DNA of 64,000 bases from contig JALRMH010000005.1 in NCBI GenBank assembly GCA_026119935.1, positions 310,001 to 374,000 on the forward strand. The letters run 5' to 3'. The DNA comes from Endothia cerciana. Lineage: Eukaryota > Ascomycota > Sordariomycetes > Diaporthales > Cryphonectriaceae. Numbering within the stretch: the first letter of the stretch is position 1; every line of letters starts with the position of its first letter. The position numbers and the translations under genes were made by a program. Below the pieces are notes generated by a model. That model made no database searches. It saw nothing but the letters and a program-made list of their open reading frames with translations, and was not told the origin of the DNA. Positions 11,143-22,657 of the stretch are shown piece after piece.

Positions 11143-12547
11143 CTATTTCACCTCTGTCCCGTACTGATTCGGCGCATGTCGTCTTGCTAAGGCATCCTGC
11201 CAGAACTCAAGCGCGTTCTCTTTCGCTCGCAGTGAGCCAGGGAAAAAAACGTCCAACAGTGAAGTCCCAACAAGCGGATACTTGGACTCGAGCTCTTGGA
11301 GAACTGTCGCGACACGAGGGCCTTCTATGACTTCTTTCAGCTCCATGTGGAACCCGTGGGAAGGCGGTTTCCTGCCAGCTCCCGCGGCATACAAGTTTTG
11401 TATGCTGCCCAGAAGACCAACCCCCATCAAGTCTAAAAGTGAAATAAGCCGGATTGTCGCGCCAACACCCTCGGGTTCGTTAATAGAGGCGATGACTTAC
11501 ACCAGGTATGGTTTTGGAGGCCAGCCACTAGGATGAGGTGGACTACCCACAACAGCGCCAGCAACACGGACATGACTCTTGTCATAGTGCTTGCCTTTGA
11601 CGTACGTGTACCGCGCGCCAGCACCTCAATATCCAACCCTACCTTATCTCTTCTGCTATTTAAAATGACAACAGCGTGCCTAGTCCCGTTACCCTGTGTG
11701 ATGGTGACAGTTGTGCCTCCTTTCTTGGGGCATGCCCACTTCTCTTCCCGCCATTGTAGGAGAGAAGCGCCTGTAAGCGCAAGGACCGTAGCCGTACCAG
11801 TGACGAGAAATGTATCCCATGAGCCATGCAGCACCCAAGGTAATATCGAGATCACAAGCTGCACGATGATCACCAAAACGCCGGAGCACCACACGATGTC
11901 GACGGAGGTGACACCGTGAGGAAGGGACGGATTATCCTGGATTTCATAGATGCTGACTCTGACAGCCTCCCAGGCTGGTTGCCCTGGAGGCCGAAGCGTG
12001 GAAGAATTCGACGGACTGCGGATATCCTTTTCCGACACGGGGGGTTGATGAGCGGCTTCATCTGCAAGCTGACCGTCCACCTCGGCATTCAAGTCTCTCA
12101 GCAGGCGCCCAAGAACCCAGCTATCAGTGACTCTGAGATGGCCTGTATCGGCACCGATCACTTGTACGTTGGAAACATCCGTTTTTGGCATGAGCGTACC
12201 GTCTGGGAGGAGCTGGTCAGTCCGCCTGAATATCCTCTGCCTCCAGGCTGCCACAAACCTCCAATAACATCGAGCAGGGCTTCGACAGCGTAAGCGACCC
12301 ATCCGAAGGAAAAGGCGACGGGCGTAACTGCACGCCCAGTAAGTTGAGCGACCGCCCGTTTCACGACGTCGCCTCCCACGAGCGTGAGCACTGAGAGGAC
12401 GTCGCTGGGATTCTCCCACTGGGCTGCTATTACTTGGGATAAACTTGAGGTCTGACTTGACGCTGTATTGTTGAGAGTGGACGCAGCCATCTCTGTATTA
12501 TTCGTCGAATACGAAGCAATCGCATAACGGAGCCATAACGGGGCCAT
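11143..12547 (-). CDS. Multi-pass fungal membrane protein of unknown function
   Basis: Three exons, 12259..12547, 11501..12202 and 11143..11432 (introns 56 and 68 bp), give 426 residues. The first junction was fixed by the family-like IGDGTLMP stretch that appears only when the acceptor at 12203 is used. The second uses a GTAAGT donor and yields HTWYLMGVGLLGSIQNLY. Hydrophobic segments occur near residues 65-95 and 220-260, and in a pair around residues 310-350. The C-terminal part holds a conserved-looking FFPGSLR motif after a YPLVGTSLLDV helix. I know this as a recurrent fungal membrane-protein family without an assigned function. It faces the first HET gene across a 628-bp divergent promoter, which suggests joint expression. 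Confidence 0.82.
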
Positions 12548-13175
12548 TCTGCGGGTTTAATTCGATCTTTCGATTGATACAAGACTCGCTGTGAAATCGG
12601 AGGATAACATTCAATAGTAGATAAGAATTTGAGGGACAGTCTGTTGGGTCTCGGTAACCAGCACAATAGCAAGAGTGAGTAAGTACTTTAGTCGACCAGT
12701 GAAGGGGAGGTCTGCTGTGAAGGAATATGAGCAGTTCACACGCGGAGTCGGGCACTGGGGTGTGGGCCTTGAGAACCTCCCTGTTGCGGCGCAGAACTTT
12801 GAGTATGTCACGTTGGGGGTCCATCAGACAGAAAGAAACTACCGCGCCGCGTTCGCCCTGTTAGGCGCAGGGGACGTCGCTTATGTGCAGCAATGCCTCA
12901 CTGAGATTTGAAGAACCATTGGTTGGATCCTGTCTTCCTGCATGGTTCGAAGGATTTCTGCTTATTCACAGCAACAGAGATATTTACCTTCAGGGATTGC
13001 CTGCATCTCAGCTATTTCCCTTCTACAACAACCTTGGAACACAACAGCATTCAGCCTTATACCTGCCTTAGCACCGGGCCCGTGACACAAACACTTTAGC
13101 AGTTCCAAACCGAACTAGCGTCCCAGAATACATATACTGCAATATTCACACACAATCCAATGGTCGCTCTAGAGC
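12548..13175. promoter_or_regulatory. Divergent promoter between membrane protein and HET gene 1
   Basis: 628 bp between two start codons pointing outwards. Short open frames on both strands (12675-12911 plus, 12498-12824 minus) overlap each other and are not convincing genes. The region near 13120-13160 is AT-rich and close to the HET start. No defined operator was recognised. Confidence 0.5.
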
Positions 13176-15497
13176 ATGATGGGAACATCCTTTTTTGTTG
13201 CTGGCCGGACACCTGAACCGTCACCGCCTGCACCTTGGGACTCGGAGTGGTTGTCTTTGGGGATGCTCGGAGACTCCTTGGACCTCAATGAAGATGAACT
13301 CGACATGACAGTGGCTCTTGAGTGTAGCCTTCCAGGTTTTGGGATCCATAATTGCGAAAGCAGGGCATGCCTCCATCTCAGATCTAAAATGGAAGACTAT
13401 CTCCCTCCCATAAGCCGCAAGTCCGGGTGGGTAGATACTCACAACTGGGTACTTGTCGTCGTGTCCTGTGCGATAAGACACGCTAGATCACAAGGCGAGA
13501 AGACTGACTGCAGGACCGAGGAAGATGATGAAGATTCTTGTCATAATGATCCGGAAAGGCTGTTCGCCGCACTCAAGTTCTGTGGTGACATGGTTGAGTA
13601 CCTCGGAAGATACACTAGGTGGATGGACCGCCAAGATGTTGATCAGTTCGACCTGTACGATCTGCTCTATCGGGCCTCCTTCAATTGCATCACGGGATGG
13701 ATCAAAATACCGGAGTTCAGAGGCCTTCACAGCCATTTCGAAGGGAAAGAGTTGGAGGTGCCCGCTATCCGCCAGGCTATCGCAAAACTGCCAGATCTGT
13801 CGGTTTGCCCGAATAGAATCTGGAATTTTGTCACTGCGACGGCGCGAGGCTTGTCCAACATACCTCTAGCCACGTCTATGTTGAAGACGTTCACACTTTC
13901 TCCGACCCACAAGGAGCAACACCGCAGCTGCAATGCCCAGACCTGCCTCCTTTCAGACATGGATACGACCAAGGTGGTTCAACTCCACATAAAGAAGCAT
14001 TGTCCAGGAGCAACTTGCAGGGAGACAGTCTGCCCCACAGAAGAACTCAATGAGTTGCCAGAAGATGTCATCACGGGCGTCTGGACCGTGAGAAACGGTT
14101 CGAATCAGCCACAACTCGAACACCTCCGTCTCAAAGACATCGGCAGCCACATGAGGGAGGCGAGACACGAGTACCTTGCCATCTCACACGTATGGTCAGA
14201 TGGCACTGGCGTTGGGTTGAAAGAAGCCGGACGGGTGAACGGATGCCTATTTCATTTCTTCGGGGCCTGGGCCAGGGAACTTGGTTGTGACTCGCTCTGG
14301 TGGGACGCCATATGCATCCCGACGGACCGTGATAAGAGGAAGAAGGCTCTGAGCAAGATGCACTACAACTACAACCGAGCACGCCATACTCTGGTCCATG
14401 ATAGCAGTTTGGTCAACCTGCCTTGGAGTAACGACGGGCGTCCATGCCTCGCCTTGATACTGTCTAGCTGGGTATCGCTCTTTGCCCCTTTCGTTGTGTT
14501 TTTCCATCTTCCGGTAACACCGGCAACGGCCTCTAGGGTTTCGTTACAGTGATTGCTGACTCCACAAACTCCCCAACAGTTCACTCGTGGCTGGACTGCG
14601 CTTGAGTTATTCGCCTCCACCTCAGTCAAAGTTCTCTTCAAGGGGCCAGATGGAGAGCCGATGGTCAAGGATCTGAACGACGATATCCTCATCAACGAGC
14701 ACAGCGAGACACCCCGCCGTCACGCACATCCCGCATGGCTCGAGGCTTCCCGGGTCATCAGGCGGATCAGTCGGCATGCAATCGACGAAGACGCCCTCGC
14801 ACATATTCAGTTCAGTCTCAAGAACCGGGATGTCTGCTGGAAACAAGATCGGATCTTGATCGCCGGCCTGATGGCAGACATGAGGGCGGAACTACGGGCA
14901 CAAGCTTCAGGAAAACAACCAGATGGCGAGGTAGATGTAGCGACTGGAGAAACCCCGCAGCTCTCGAATCAGGCGGAGGCGACCAAGGCTATTTTGAGAC
15001 GGTGCGGTATGGTCTCGCCAGCGGCACTGCTCCATGGCCAACCTACAATCTCCATCGAAGGCCCTTGGTCATGGTGCCCGACATACCTTTTCGACTTGGC
15101 GCCTCCTTTCGATATGCCCTCCTCCACAAAACTAGGCTTTATCGAAATAAGCGGTGAGCTTGACGGCGCCTTGGCCGGGCGTTGGCTGATCGGGAGCGTC
15201 GGGGAAAATGACGCTCTTCGTTTCAAGCCGCTTTCACATCATCCATATGTTCATGTCCGGGTCACAGAGGCCTTCGAAAAGCGGGTAGGCTACCTTCTGA
15301 TGTCCCCATTCTCCGTGAATGTGGCGGATAGAGATCACTACGTTGTGTTGGAAAGCCTGGAACAGGAAGTGATGGTTCCCGAGCAATCGTCTGAGCCATT
15401 CCTTGCGTGCCGATACGTCGGCTCTGTTGTGGAACTCTCCGAAGGCGAAGAGCCTACTGTGAATCGGATGGAGTACCAGAATATCTGCATCAAATAA
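13176..15497 (+). CDS. HET-domain protein 1 (heterokaryon-incompatibility type)
   Basis: Exons 13176..14471 and 14580..15497 (intron 108 bp) encode 737 residues. HET domains have TIR-like features and trigger regulated cell death in fungal non-self recognition. The domain begins at about residue 333 with EYLAISHVWSDGTG, continues with LWWDAICIPTDRDKRKKAL (about 374), and after the intron joins SSW to FTRGWTALELFAS, the normal third block. The long N-terminal region (about 330 residues) holds a Cys/His group at about residues 252-281: SCNAQTC, then HIKKHCPGATC. The rest is without recognised repeats; no NACHT, WD or ankyrin region is visible. A second HET gene follows 411 bp downstream in the same orientation. 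The trigger and partner are unknown. Confidence 0.9.
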
Positions 15498-15908
15498 TTT
15501 GCGGCTACCTCCACGCTAGTATTGTATCACTACTTACATTTGCGTTTATACGCACCTCATCGGTTTTGAAACGGAACTATACTCAACGCATATTTAATAC
15601 ACAGATCCGCAACAGCAAATTTTCCACTGAGGTGAGGTCCCCAATGCTGCAACGTACGGTATATTCCCAACTTACCTACCCACCCAGGCTCAAGAAGTAC
15701 GTACATAGTGGACTTATCAGAGATGACGTAATAACCACAGCAGGGGTACTAATTATGGCTTCGCGCGGGCGCAATGCTGTGCGTCGAACTGGGAGGCACC
15801 GCCTTATTCTTCTCTCCTGGACGCCCAAGCAGGCTACCCTTGAATAAGGAAGAGAACTTTCTACGTTACACCTTGTGAACAGTCTGCAGTGCCTGCGCGC
15901 CTACCGAT
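15498..15908. other. Short intergenic spacer between tandem HET genes
   Basis: 411 bp holding the end of HET gene 1 and the promoter of HET gene 2. A frame running to 15847 is low-complexity overlap from the gene end and not a gene. Nothing else is seen. Confidence 0.5.
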
Positions 15909-18224
15909 ATGGACCATCTTGCATCCTCCTCGTCGTCTCAAGATGTGCCTCCGATAGTGGTGCCGGTACTTGAAGGCTTCGTGTTCGACGGCCAAGACTT
16001 CACTTCGTACCCGTCTCGGATGGGCTTCGACAGGCTGAGGCTTCTCCAGGGCGACTTTTCACAGCATGATCCAGCCATGACCGCATCATTCCTTCAGACA
16101 TGGCTGTATTTTGGGCTTTTGTGCGGTGTCACCGAGAAGGCTGTCGATCCAGGCGACTTCATCCAGATCGATGCTCAAGGCAACAGGACTGTTACAACGC
16201 ACGCCCTACCTGGCTTCCTACGCCGAATGGCCGCAGAATACAGGTCTAAATCAAGCCAAAGCAAGCAGAAAGTCCGGCAGTGTCTGGAAGACGTTAGTTT
16301 CTTCGAAAGGCATCTGTCTGGCGGGACCAACGGGCCCACTTCCTGCCCATTGCCTCCTGAAGTGTCCCTGTCCATCATAGCTCTAGCGTCCAGTGTGAAC
16401 ACCTGCTTATACCACGCTTCCGGGTCCCAAGAGACCAGATTCCCCATGTGGTACTGGGGAACATCCGCCTTACTGCGTTCCCGCATGGCAGAACGAGGCT
16501 GGTGCCCCAACGACCTGCAGCGGCTGGGAGAATACAAAAGCGTGCCCATGATGTTTTTTGCCAGCACGATCGAGCGACCAGGTCTCCAGAAGACGTTGCA
16601 TCAAAGCTGTACCAATGATGGGTGTTTGGCATATCAGCTCGAGGAAGAAACATACAGCCCCAAGCATGTGCAAGGCTGCGAGGGCTGCGCTCATATTCAA
16701 GTCCCAATCGAGCAGGCCTACAGCTCACTCCAACGTGGCCAATTCCCCATCATCATTCTACAGCAGGATAGAGAAGGAAATGGGCATCGAGTTCGAATCT
16801 CTTCGGATCACTCCGGTTTGGCGTACGTCGCCATCTCGCACGTGTGGTCGGACGGGCTCGGAAACTTGCAAGGAAATTCTCTGCCAGCTTGCCAGATTGC
16901 GAGATTATATAAACTGGCTAAGGCGCTCCTGGGTAATAGCGGGAAGACAAACGTCTGGTCACAACCTCATTCTGATACTTCTAACCAGATTGTTAGGCTT
17001 TGGATGGACACGCTGTGTATTCCACGGGAGGCGCCGTTCCGCAAGCTTGCTATCTCTCTTATAGCCTCTACCTTTGCCCAGGCGAAGTACGTCCTCGTCT
17101 TGGACTCGGAGCTTCAGTCTCTCTCCACCTCTTCGGACCTTGTCGAGCTTCTGGTCCGTGTCGCTGTATGTGGTTGGATGAGGCGCGTCTGGACTTTATT
17201 GGAAGGATCACTCGGCCAGCGTCGACTCTGGGTACAGTTTCGTGAGGCCGCCCTGTGCATTGGAAGTGCCATTGGCCGCCTGAGACAGGCCTGGGTGGAG
17301 TCGCCGTTTCAAATGAGCGCATTATCGATGGACGCGGCCGCGTTTTACCGGAACCTCGACATCTCAAGCAAGGCCTACTCGAGTTCGTGGAGCCCCGCCA
17401 GATCATGGGCCTTCGGGTATGCTCTCAGCAGCTTCGCCGGGCGCACCACGAGCTGGGAGGGAGATAACGTTCTCTGCTTTGGAATCCTCATGGGCATCGA
17501 GCCGTCAGGTATCCAGGTGCTCTACGACACCCCTGTGCACCGGCGTCTGGAACAACTCTACACGCTGGTCTCTCATGTACCTCAGGGTCTTCTCTTTGCT
17601 CGAGGGCCCAAGTGCAACAAGATCGGGTTGCGGTGGGCAGCGGCTGACTTGCGATGGGCGAGACCTTACCTACACTACCGTCCTGCCAAGATCTATCCTG
17701 GTGACGGCCTGGAGGTCACATCCCCTGGATACGTCCTTGCGCCATTCCACCTTCCGGAGCATCACAGTACTTTCCATTTCCAAGATCCTCAAAATAAGAC
17801 GTGGTGGCGGGTCTATTATGAGAACAGGCCCACAAGCCAGCACCTTGCCAGCATAGGCCATGTGCCGGGTCAAACGAGACTAGGAATCATCTGCTCCACC
17901 ACCAAGTTTGCGCAGGCTGGCGCTCGGGACTTGAATCACGTTCCTGGTGTGCTTGTGTCGATAATCAAACAGGTCAACCACACCAAGCATCTCCTCGATA
18001 TCGGTCGAACGGCCATCTACAGCACGTTCATCGCCACAGTCATCCTGTCGAAACCCGAGGGAGTAGAAAGAGGCGGCGGCCTTGAGGAGGGGCGTCCTCA
18101 GCCGAGCATCGAGGCGGAACGAGCGTCCGTTTATGTTGGGCGGAAGATGCGTGAGACCTTGGGGTTGCAGTTCCTCGCGAATGCGCAGACTGAATGGCTC
18201 GATCAGACTTGGTATGTGTCGTGA
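15909..18224 (+). CDS. HET-domain protein 2, intronless
   Basis: A single exon of 771 codons. The HET domain starts at about residue 306 with YVAISHVWSDGLGN, then VRLWMDTLCIPREAPFRKLA (about 363), YVLVLDSELQ, and the MRRVWTLLEGSLGQRRLW block. Upstream, at about residues 233-258, lies a Cys/His group: SCTNDGC, then KHVQGCEGCAH. This resembles the one in the neighbour HET protein in position and kind, which supports a shared architecture. The two proteins otherwise differ widely, so the duplication, if that is the origin, is old. The C-terminal half after about residue 500 has no domain I recognise. It lies 1.17 kb before a divergently unrelated dehydrogenase gene. Confidence 0.9.
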   Translation: MDHLASSSSSQDVPPIVVPVLEGFVFDGQDFTSYPSRMGFDRLRLLQGDFSQHDPAMTASFLQTWLYFGLLCGVTEKAVDPGDFIQIDAQGNRTVTTHALPGFLRRMAAEYRSKSSQSKQKVRQCLEDVSFFERHLSGGTNGPTSCPLPPEVSLSIIALASSVNTCLYHASGSQETRFPMWYWGTSALLRSRMAERGWCPNDLQRLGEYKSVPMMFFASTIERPGLQKTLHQSCTNDGCLAYQLEEETYSPKHVQGCEGCAHIQVPIEQAYSSLQRGQFPIIILQQDREGNGHRVRISSDHSGLAYVAISHVWSDGLGNLQGNSLPACQIARLYKLAKALLGNSGKTNVWSQPHSDTSNQIVRLWMDTLCIPREAPFRKLAISLIASTFAQAKYVLVLDSELQSLSTSSDLVELLVRVAVCGWMRRVWTLLEGSLGQRRLWVQFREAALCIGSAIGRLRQAWVESPFQMSALSMDAAAFYRNLDISSKAYSSSWSPARSWAFGYALSSFAGRTTSWEGDNVLCFGILMGIEPSGIQVLYDTPVHRRLEQLYTLVSHVPQGLLFARGPKCNKIGLRWAAADLRWARPYLHYRPAKIYPGDGLEVTSPGYVLAPFHLPEHHSTFHFQDPQNKTWWRVYYENRPTSQHLASIGHVPGQTRLGIICSTTKFAQAGARDLNHVPGVLVSIIKQVNHTKHLLDIGRTAIYSTFIATVILSKPEGVERGGGLEEGRPQPSIEAERASVYVGRKMRETLGLQFLANAQTEWLDQTWYVS

Positions 18225-19396
18225 GGGAAACGCACACTGAGGCATCTGAGATTTGTTGTATCTGCATATGCTAGTAATTATGAGTCCCTTAGTAGTACAT
18301 ACAGCGAGCGGCTCAGGCCTGTTAGGTAAGCAGGCAACAGGGGTCGGTGGATATAAAAGGCACCAAAAATCAGATGCCCGGCCTCTGACCTCCACACTCT
18401 TTTTTTTTGGCCACAACAGTGAGCACAGGCGCACAGCCTCGTGATTGGCATCACGACACGGTCAAAGGGAGCTTTGATGGCTTTTGGGTCACAGGGGTCC
18501 ACAAGCTTAGCCTTTCAGGGCCCTAGACTTTGCAGAAATTCTCTCTAACTCGGGGTTCATCCTGCAGGCACATCGATATCCTTTCCATGTCGTCTGAGGG
18601 AGGTAAATAGGTAAGCGCAGTCAAATTCCAGGAGCTGTCTATCGTCTGACTTGCGCTATACAGTTCATGATCTAAAGGAATGAGAACAAGATCATGTGCA
18701 TAGCATTGGCCATACTTGTTCTGCAGGACCACACACTTGCCAGGGGCTCCTGGAGCAGGCGCTATAACCACATTCATGTTGGCTCTCATCAAATAGTAGG
18801 AGTTTTATAAGAAGCACTTGTTAATTATCGCCAAAGGACGTGACATGTGAGCACAAGCGTGCGTTCCTCCCATGCGGATGGGTTTATCATGGACCGAGAG
18901 TACGAGTGACAAGCAAAATTGCCAGGGAGAATGCCAAGTGGTGCGACCAAAACTCTCAGGAACAGAGGAAATTCTTTTGACCGTTCGACTTACCCAACAC
19001 TCATGTGAATCCACCCCAACTAAGGTTTCAACTGCGCCCTTAAGCAGTGTGATAATTGGTGTCGTCTCTGAGTCTACAAGCGGTATGGATTGAGCCTTGC
19101 GCTCCAACCCAGTAGCCATGTTATGAAGGATGTGCTTGGAAAAATTACGCCTTATTATATTTAAGACCTACGATAGGTCTGACAAAGTGATAATATCTGG
19201 GTGGCAAGTTGAACCGCGCCTTTATTTTGCGCAAGTGCCGAGGGCCACCAACATTACCATTTCCCCTCACTCCAAAACTATAATCCGGCTCTTCGACATT
19301 CCGCGAAGGTCTTCGCAATCTCTCCTTGGAACACGTAGCGTTCGAACTGAGCGTGGAAAACAACGTGAAGGAGCCATCATTTCGTCTCGTCTCACC
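18225..19396. other. Intergenic with two unassigned minus-strand frames
   Basis: 1.17 kb. Minus-strand frames at 18523-18792 (89 codons) and 18805-19119 (104 codons, with a good GTAAGT donor near 18992) could be parts of one small spliced gene or a relic. I found no acceptor that joins them in phase, and neither resembles a family I know. The 3' part must hold the promoter of the dehydrogenase gene. Confidence 0.35.
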
Positions 19397-20542
19397 ATGG
19401 CTTCCAATACAGCTTTTGGCAGGGAGACCACCGGCACTGAAGCTGCCGAGGCCCTAGAGGACGCGATCAAGGGCAGAGTTGGTGAGTGGGCGCCTCAGCT
19501 TAAGTATATTGTGAGGTGATACGATTCCTGGAAACAGCATCCCTAATGCCTCCCTGTAGTGATTATCACTGGTGTCGGCCCAACCTCTATCGGCGGATCA
19601 ACGGCACTGGCGATTGCTTCACAGCAGCCAAGCGCTCTCATTCTGGCATCTCGCACTGCATCCAAGGTCGATACTGTGGCAGCAGACATCGAACAGAAGC
19701 ATCCCGCTGTGGCTGTCTTTAAAGTCCCTCTCGATCTTGCCTCACTGGACTCTATCAAAGCGGCGGCTGCGGCGATAGACTCACTGGTGGATCGCGTCGA
19801 TGTCTTGATCAACAACGCAGGGCTCTGTTCGTTTAGCAGAGATCCCATCCAGACCCCAGGAGACACCTTCGTTGATCTCCAATTCTTTGTCAACCATCTA
19901 GGACCTTTTCTGTTCACTCACCTCCTCCTCCCGAAGCTTCGAGCGGCGGCAAATTCGAGTGATGCCGGCCCAGGTTCGAGGATCGTGAACGTGAGCAGCC
20001 ATGGGCACCGGCTCTCTCCGGTCCGATTCTATGACTACCAGATCTATCATTACGCCTACGATGGCGTGCCGGAGAGTCAAAAGCCTCCAAGAGATCTGCC
20101 GGATCGGTGGCTGAAACTCGGCGACGATTCTTATCCGGGGTTCATCGGCTACGGTCAAAGCAAGACTGCGAATATCCTGCATGCCACGGAGCTTACACGT
20201 CGGTTCAAGAAGAATGGAGACAAGATCCTGGCCTTGTCCGTCCACCCGGGATCGGTAGATACGGAATTATCCCGGGATATGGACACGGAAGCTTTCGGGA
20301 CCATCGCTGGCACTGTCCCGCAAAAGTCGTGGCAGACCCTTGACCAAGGAGCCGCGACGACAATGGTTGCTGCTTTTGACCCTAAGCTGGCTGAGCTCGA
20401 CGTCGGCGGTGAGGTATATGGCTATATGGCTGACTGTCAGCTTGCGGACCATTTCATCGCCGACCATGCTAAGGACGCAGGGAATGCAAAGATGCTTTAT
20501 CACGAGAGCGAGCGGATGCTAGGGATGAGAACGGGTCTATGA
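19397..20542 (+). CDS. Short-chain dehydrogenase/reductase, retinol-dehydrogenase-like
   Basis: Exons 19397..19481 and 19560..20542 (intron 78 bp) encode 355 residues; the ATG at 19397 sits in a near-ideal CACCATGG context. The Rossmann glycine motif reads TGVGPTSIGGST (about residues 32-43), which departs from the classical TGxxxGIG. LINNAG lies near residue 112, the catalytic serine in NVSSHG near 172, and the YxxxK pair in YGQSK near 226. An NAD(P)H-dependent oxidation or reduction of a hydrophobic alcohol or ketone is expected from the family. An upstream helix of 28 residues precedes the fold. No biosynthetic neighbours indicate a pathway. SDR identity is sure; the substrate is unknown. 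Confidence 0.93.
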
Positions 20543-21219
20543 TCATGTACCCAGCAACGTTGAAGGTAGAGATGAAGATGGGTGTATTTTGTCTTGCTTG
20601 GGCAGCATGACGCTATGTGTGGAGAACCTGGCTTACCGATACGATTTTATTTATGGATTATACTTCACATGGGCCCTCGCTGTTCCGCGCGAATTCAGAT
20701 TACTCTACAATTGCTACATACAGATCGTATTACTGGAGTATATTCTTCTACATGATATCTATCATAGATACCATTAAATATTATACCACTACGAGGTTAT
20801 TGGATCCGGAATCATTTCGAGGAGATAGAGCTTGATGTTAAGAGGAGCAACGGCCCCGGGCAAGTACCGTGGTGAGTATCCTCCTAAAACAAGGTCGGTT
20901 GATCTCACTGGAATCGTTTCTTTCGCTACACAATCATCCCACTAGAAGCTGTCCTCCTAGATAGATAGTAATGAACTGAAGCCCTATGCGGACTGGCAAG
21001 ACTCTCTGTTCCTATTGATTGTAGAACAGTCCGGCTGTGCAGAGATATATGCATAGCGATCTATCCTATATGTACAAAAGGCCCGACATCTTAGATCTAT
21101 AACCAGGAAGATATGTGGGATAATTATACTCAACACCTCGGGAGCATTTTCTCATTATACTTCAGCCGATCACAGCTCCGTTGATCTGATCATAATCCGC
21201 CCCATTCAGGTCAGCTGGC
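20543..21219. other. AT-rich intergenic spacer
   Basis: 677 bp of AT-rich sequence between convergent genes (dehydrogenase plus, secreted protein minus), rich in ATAT and TATA strings around 20640-20800 and 21040-21130. No gene, repeat unit or transposon end is visible. Confidence 0.5.
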
Positions 21220-21755
21220 CTATAGACGCCGGCCAGCGTCAGCCTTTCCTGTCGCCTTTGCGGCGGCTGTGGACTTCGCACCGGGCCGCTTCGCACCCGT
21301 AGCTTTTGCTGCTCCAGGTCCCTTCGCGGTATTGGCCGCCTCGGCTACCGCCACCGCTGCGGTGTTTTTCGCCCCAGCCGCACCAGACTTGGCGGGGGAA
21401 GCCGTGGCCTTCAGCACATTTCGAGCCGGCAATGCATTCGCCGCCTTCGTTGCCTTAGATCCGGCGGCCTTTGCAGTATTTTCCGCCCCCGTAGCCTTGG
21501 AGGCAGACGCCTTCGTCGCTGATGCCTTCGCCACAGCGAAACCACCGGTGCCTGCGCCGGCGCCGGCCGCTCCCGTGCGGCCCTAATACTACATTGTCAG
21601 TTACTTGAGGTATACATGTGACAAAGTCCCAGCTAGAGACTCACAACTAAGGCCGCGAGGCCACCTGCTGTATCACCGCCAGCCGGCTGTCTGATGTCCA
21701 AGACAGCGCCGGCGGCCAATGTGACCAGAGCGAGAAGATGGATAAACTGCATCAT
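21220..21755 (-). CDS. Small secreted Ala/Lys/Thr-rich low-complexity protein
   Basis: Exons 21645..21755 and 21220..21582 (intron 62 bp) encode 157 residues. The N-terminus MMQFIHLLALVTLAAGAVLD is a clear signal peptide. The mature part begins with a short Gly/Ala linker and is then almost entirely Ala, Lys, Thr, Ser and Gly, with irregular units such as KATGA, KASA, AKATGK and PGA. Composition resembles histone H1 tails, but a signal peptide argues for secretion. There are no cysteines. The donor GTGAGT and acceptor TATTAG keep phase 0. Coding bias (GCC/GCG/AAG) is strong and supports a real gene. Possible roles such as a cell-wall-bound or nucleic-acid-binding cationic protein are speculation. 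Confidence 0.72.
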
Positions 21756-22657
21756 GGAAGGAAGATAATAACCAATTACGAAGCGTTCAAGTGTGTGGTG
21801 GTAGATGGCGTCGATCGGCTCTGCCGAACTCTTAAATATTAGAATATTCAATGAGCGCAGCTGAAGGGTCAAAAAGAAAGAAATACAGTAGATCTGCATG
21901 CTTTGATTAGAGCGCTAAGCCTCTTTATACGTTGCGAGATAATATCGGAGCCCTAAGCTAGCGTCCTGGAGGCTGGAGCCTCGGCGATCGGCCTCAATAG
22001 TTCAGATGATTGTCCCTAGTTATCCACAACGGAATAGTTTTCGACCTGTTGGGCGAGATTGTGACTACCGGGCCTTCGCAAAGCCGGTAGTATGGTTCAA
22101 ACATCTCTGATGCACTCCATGGGTTGCGATGTTGTGGAAGCCGAGTCGTCTTGTTTCATTGATCAGATGGAAGGCTGCCGTTTAAGCAGGCGAATCACAC
22201 TGCCAGGTTCCGAAGTTTCGACTAGTTCGGCTGAGCTTTAAAGAAGTCTAAAATCAAGCATGAACGCGCCCCGACGCAAGGCTAGTGTGGAATTCGAATT
22301 CAAAGGCGGAGTGAATCTCGGCCAACGTATTAAGTGGTGCTTGAGCAAGACGAGCCATACTCACAATGTGCCACGACTGAACTGAGAGTAATGCCAAAGC
22401 AGAGAATGTACTAAATCCTGACCCCACCAGAATTCAAATGCAAACTAAGTCTTGTTCTAGCCCTCGACAGCGAAGCTGGACCTGTAAGGTGTTTGCAATA
22501 TTGGGTTGGTGTGGCCAAGGTAGTGGCCGCGATGACAAAACACCACTTGTGTCCGAAGAATATCATATGCTGAAGTATGAAGCGCAATACGCCAATACGT
22601 CACACCAAGACGAGATGCTAGGATTTCTGAATGCTACTTTTATCCAAGCCGGGGCCT
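21756..22657. other. Intergenic, promoter side of secreted protein gene
   Basis: 902 bp between the start of the secreted-protein gene and the 3' end of the RING-YEATS gene, both on minus. A plus-strand open frame at 22438-22752 runs into the RING-YEATS last exon and is not credible. Nothing else is seen. Confidence 0.4.

Noticed and set aside
20543..21219. AT-rich tract as a possible RIP-mutated transposon
   Set aside because: No terminal repeat, no transposase-like reading and no reference copy to compare; AT-richness alone is not enough.
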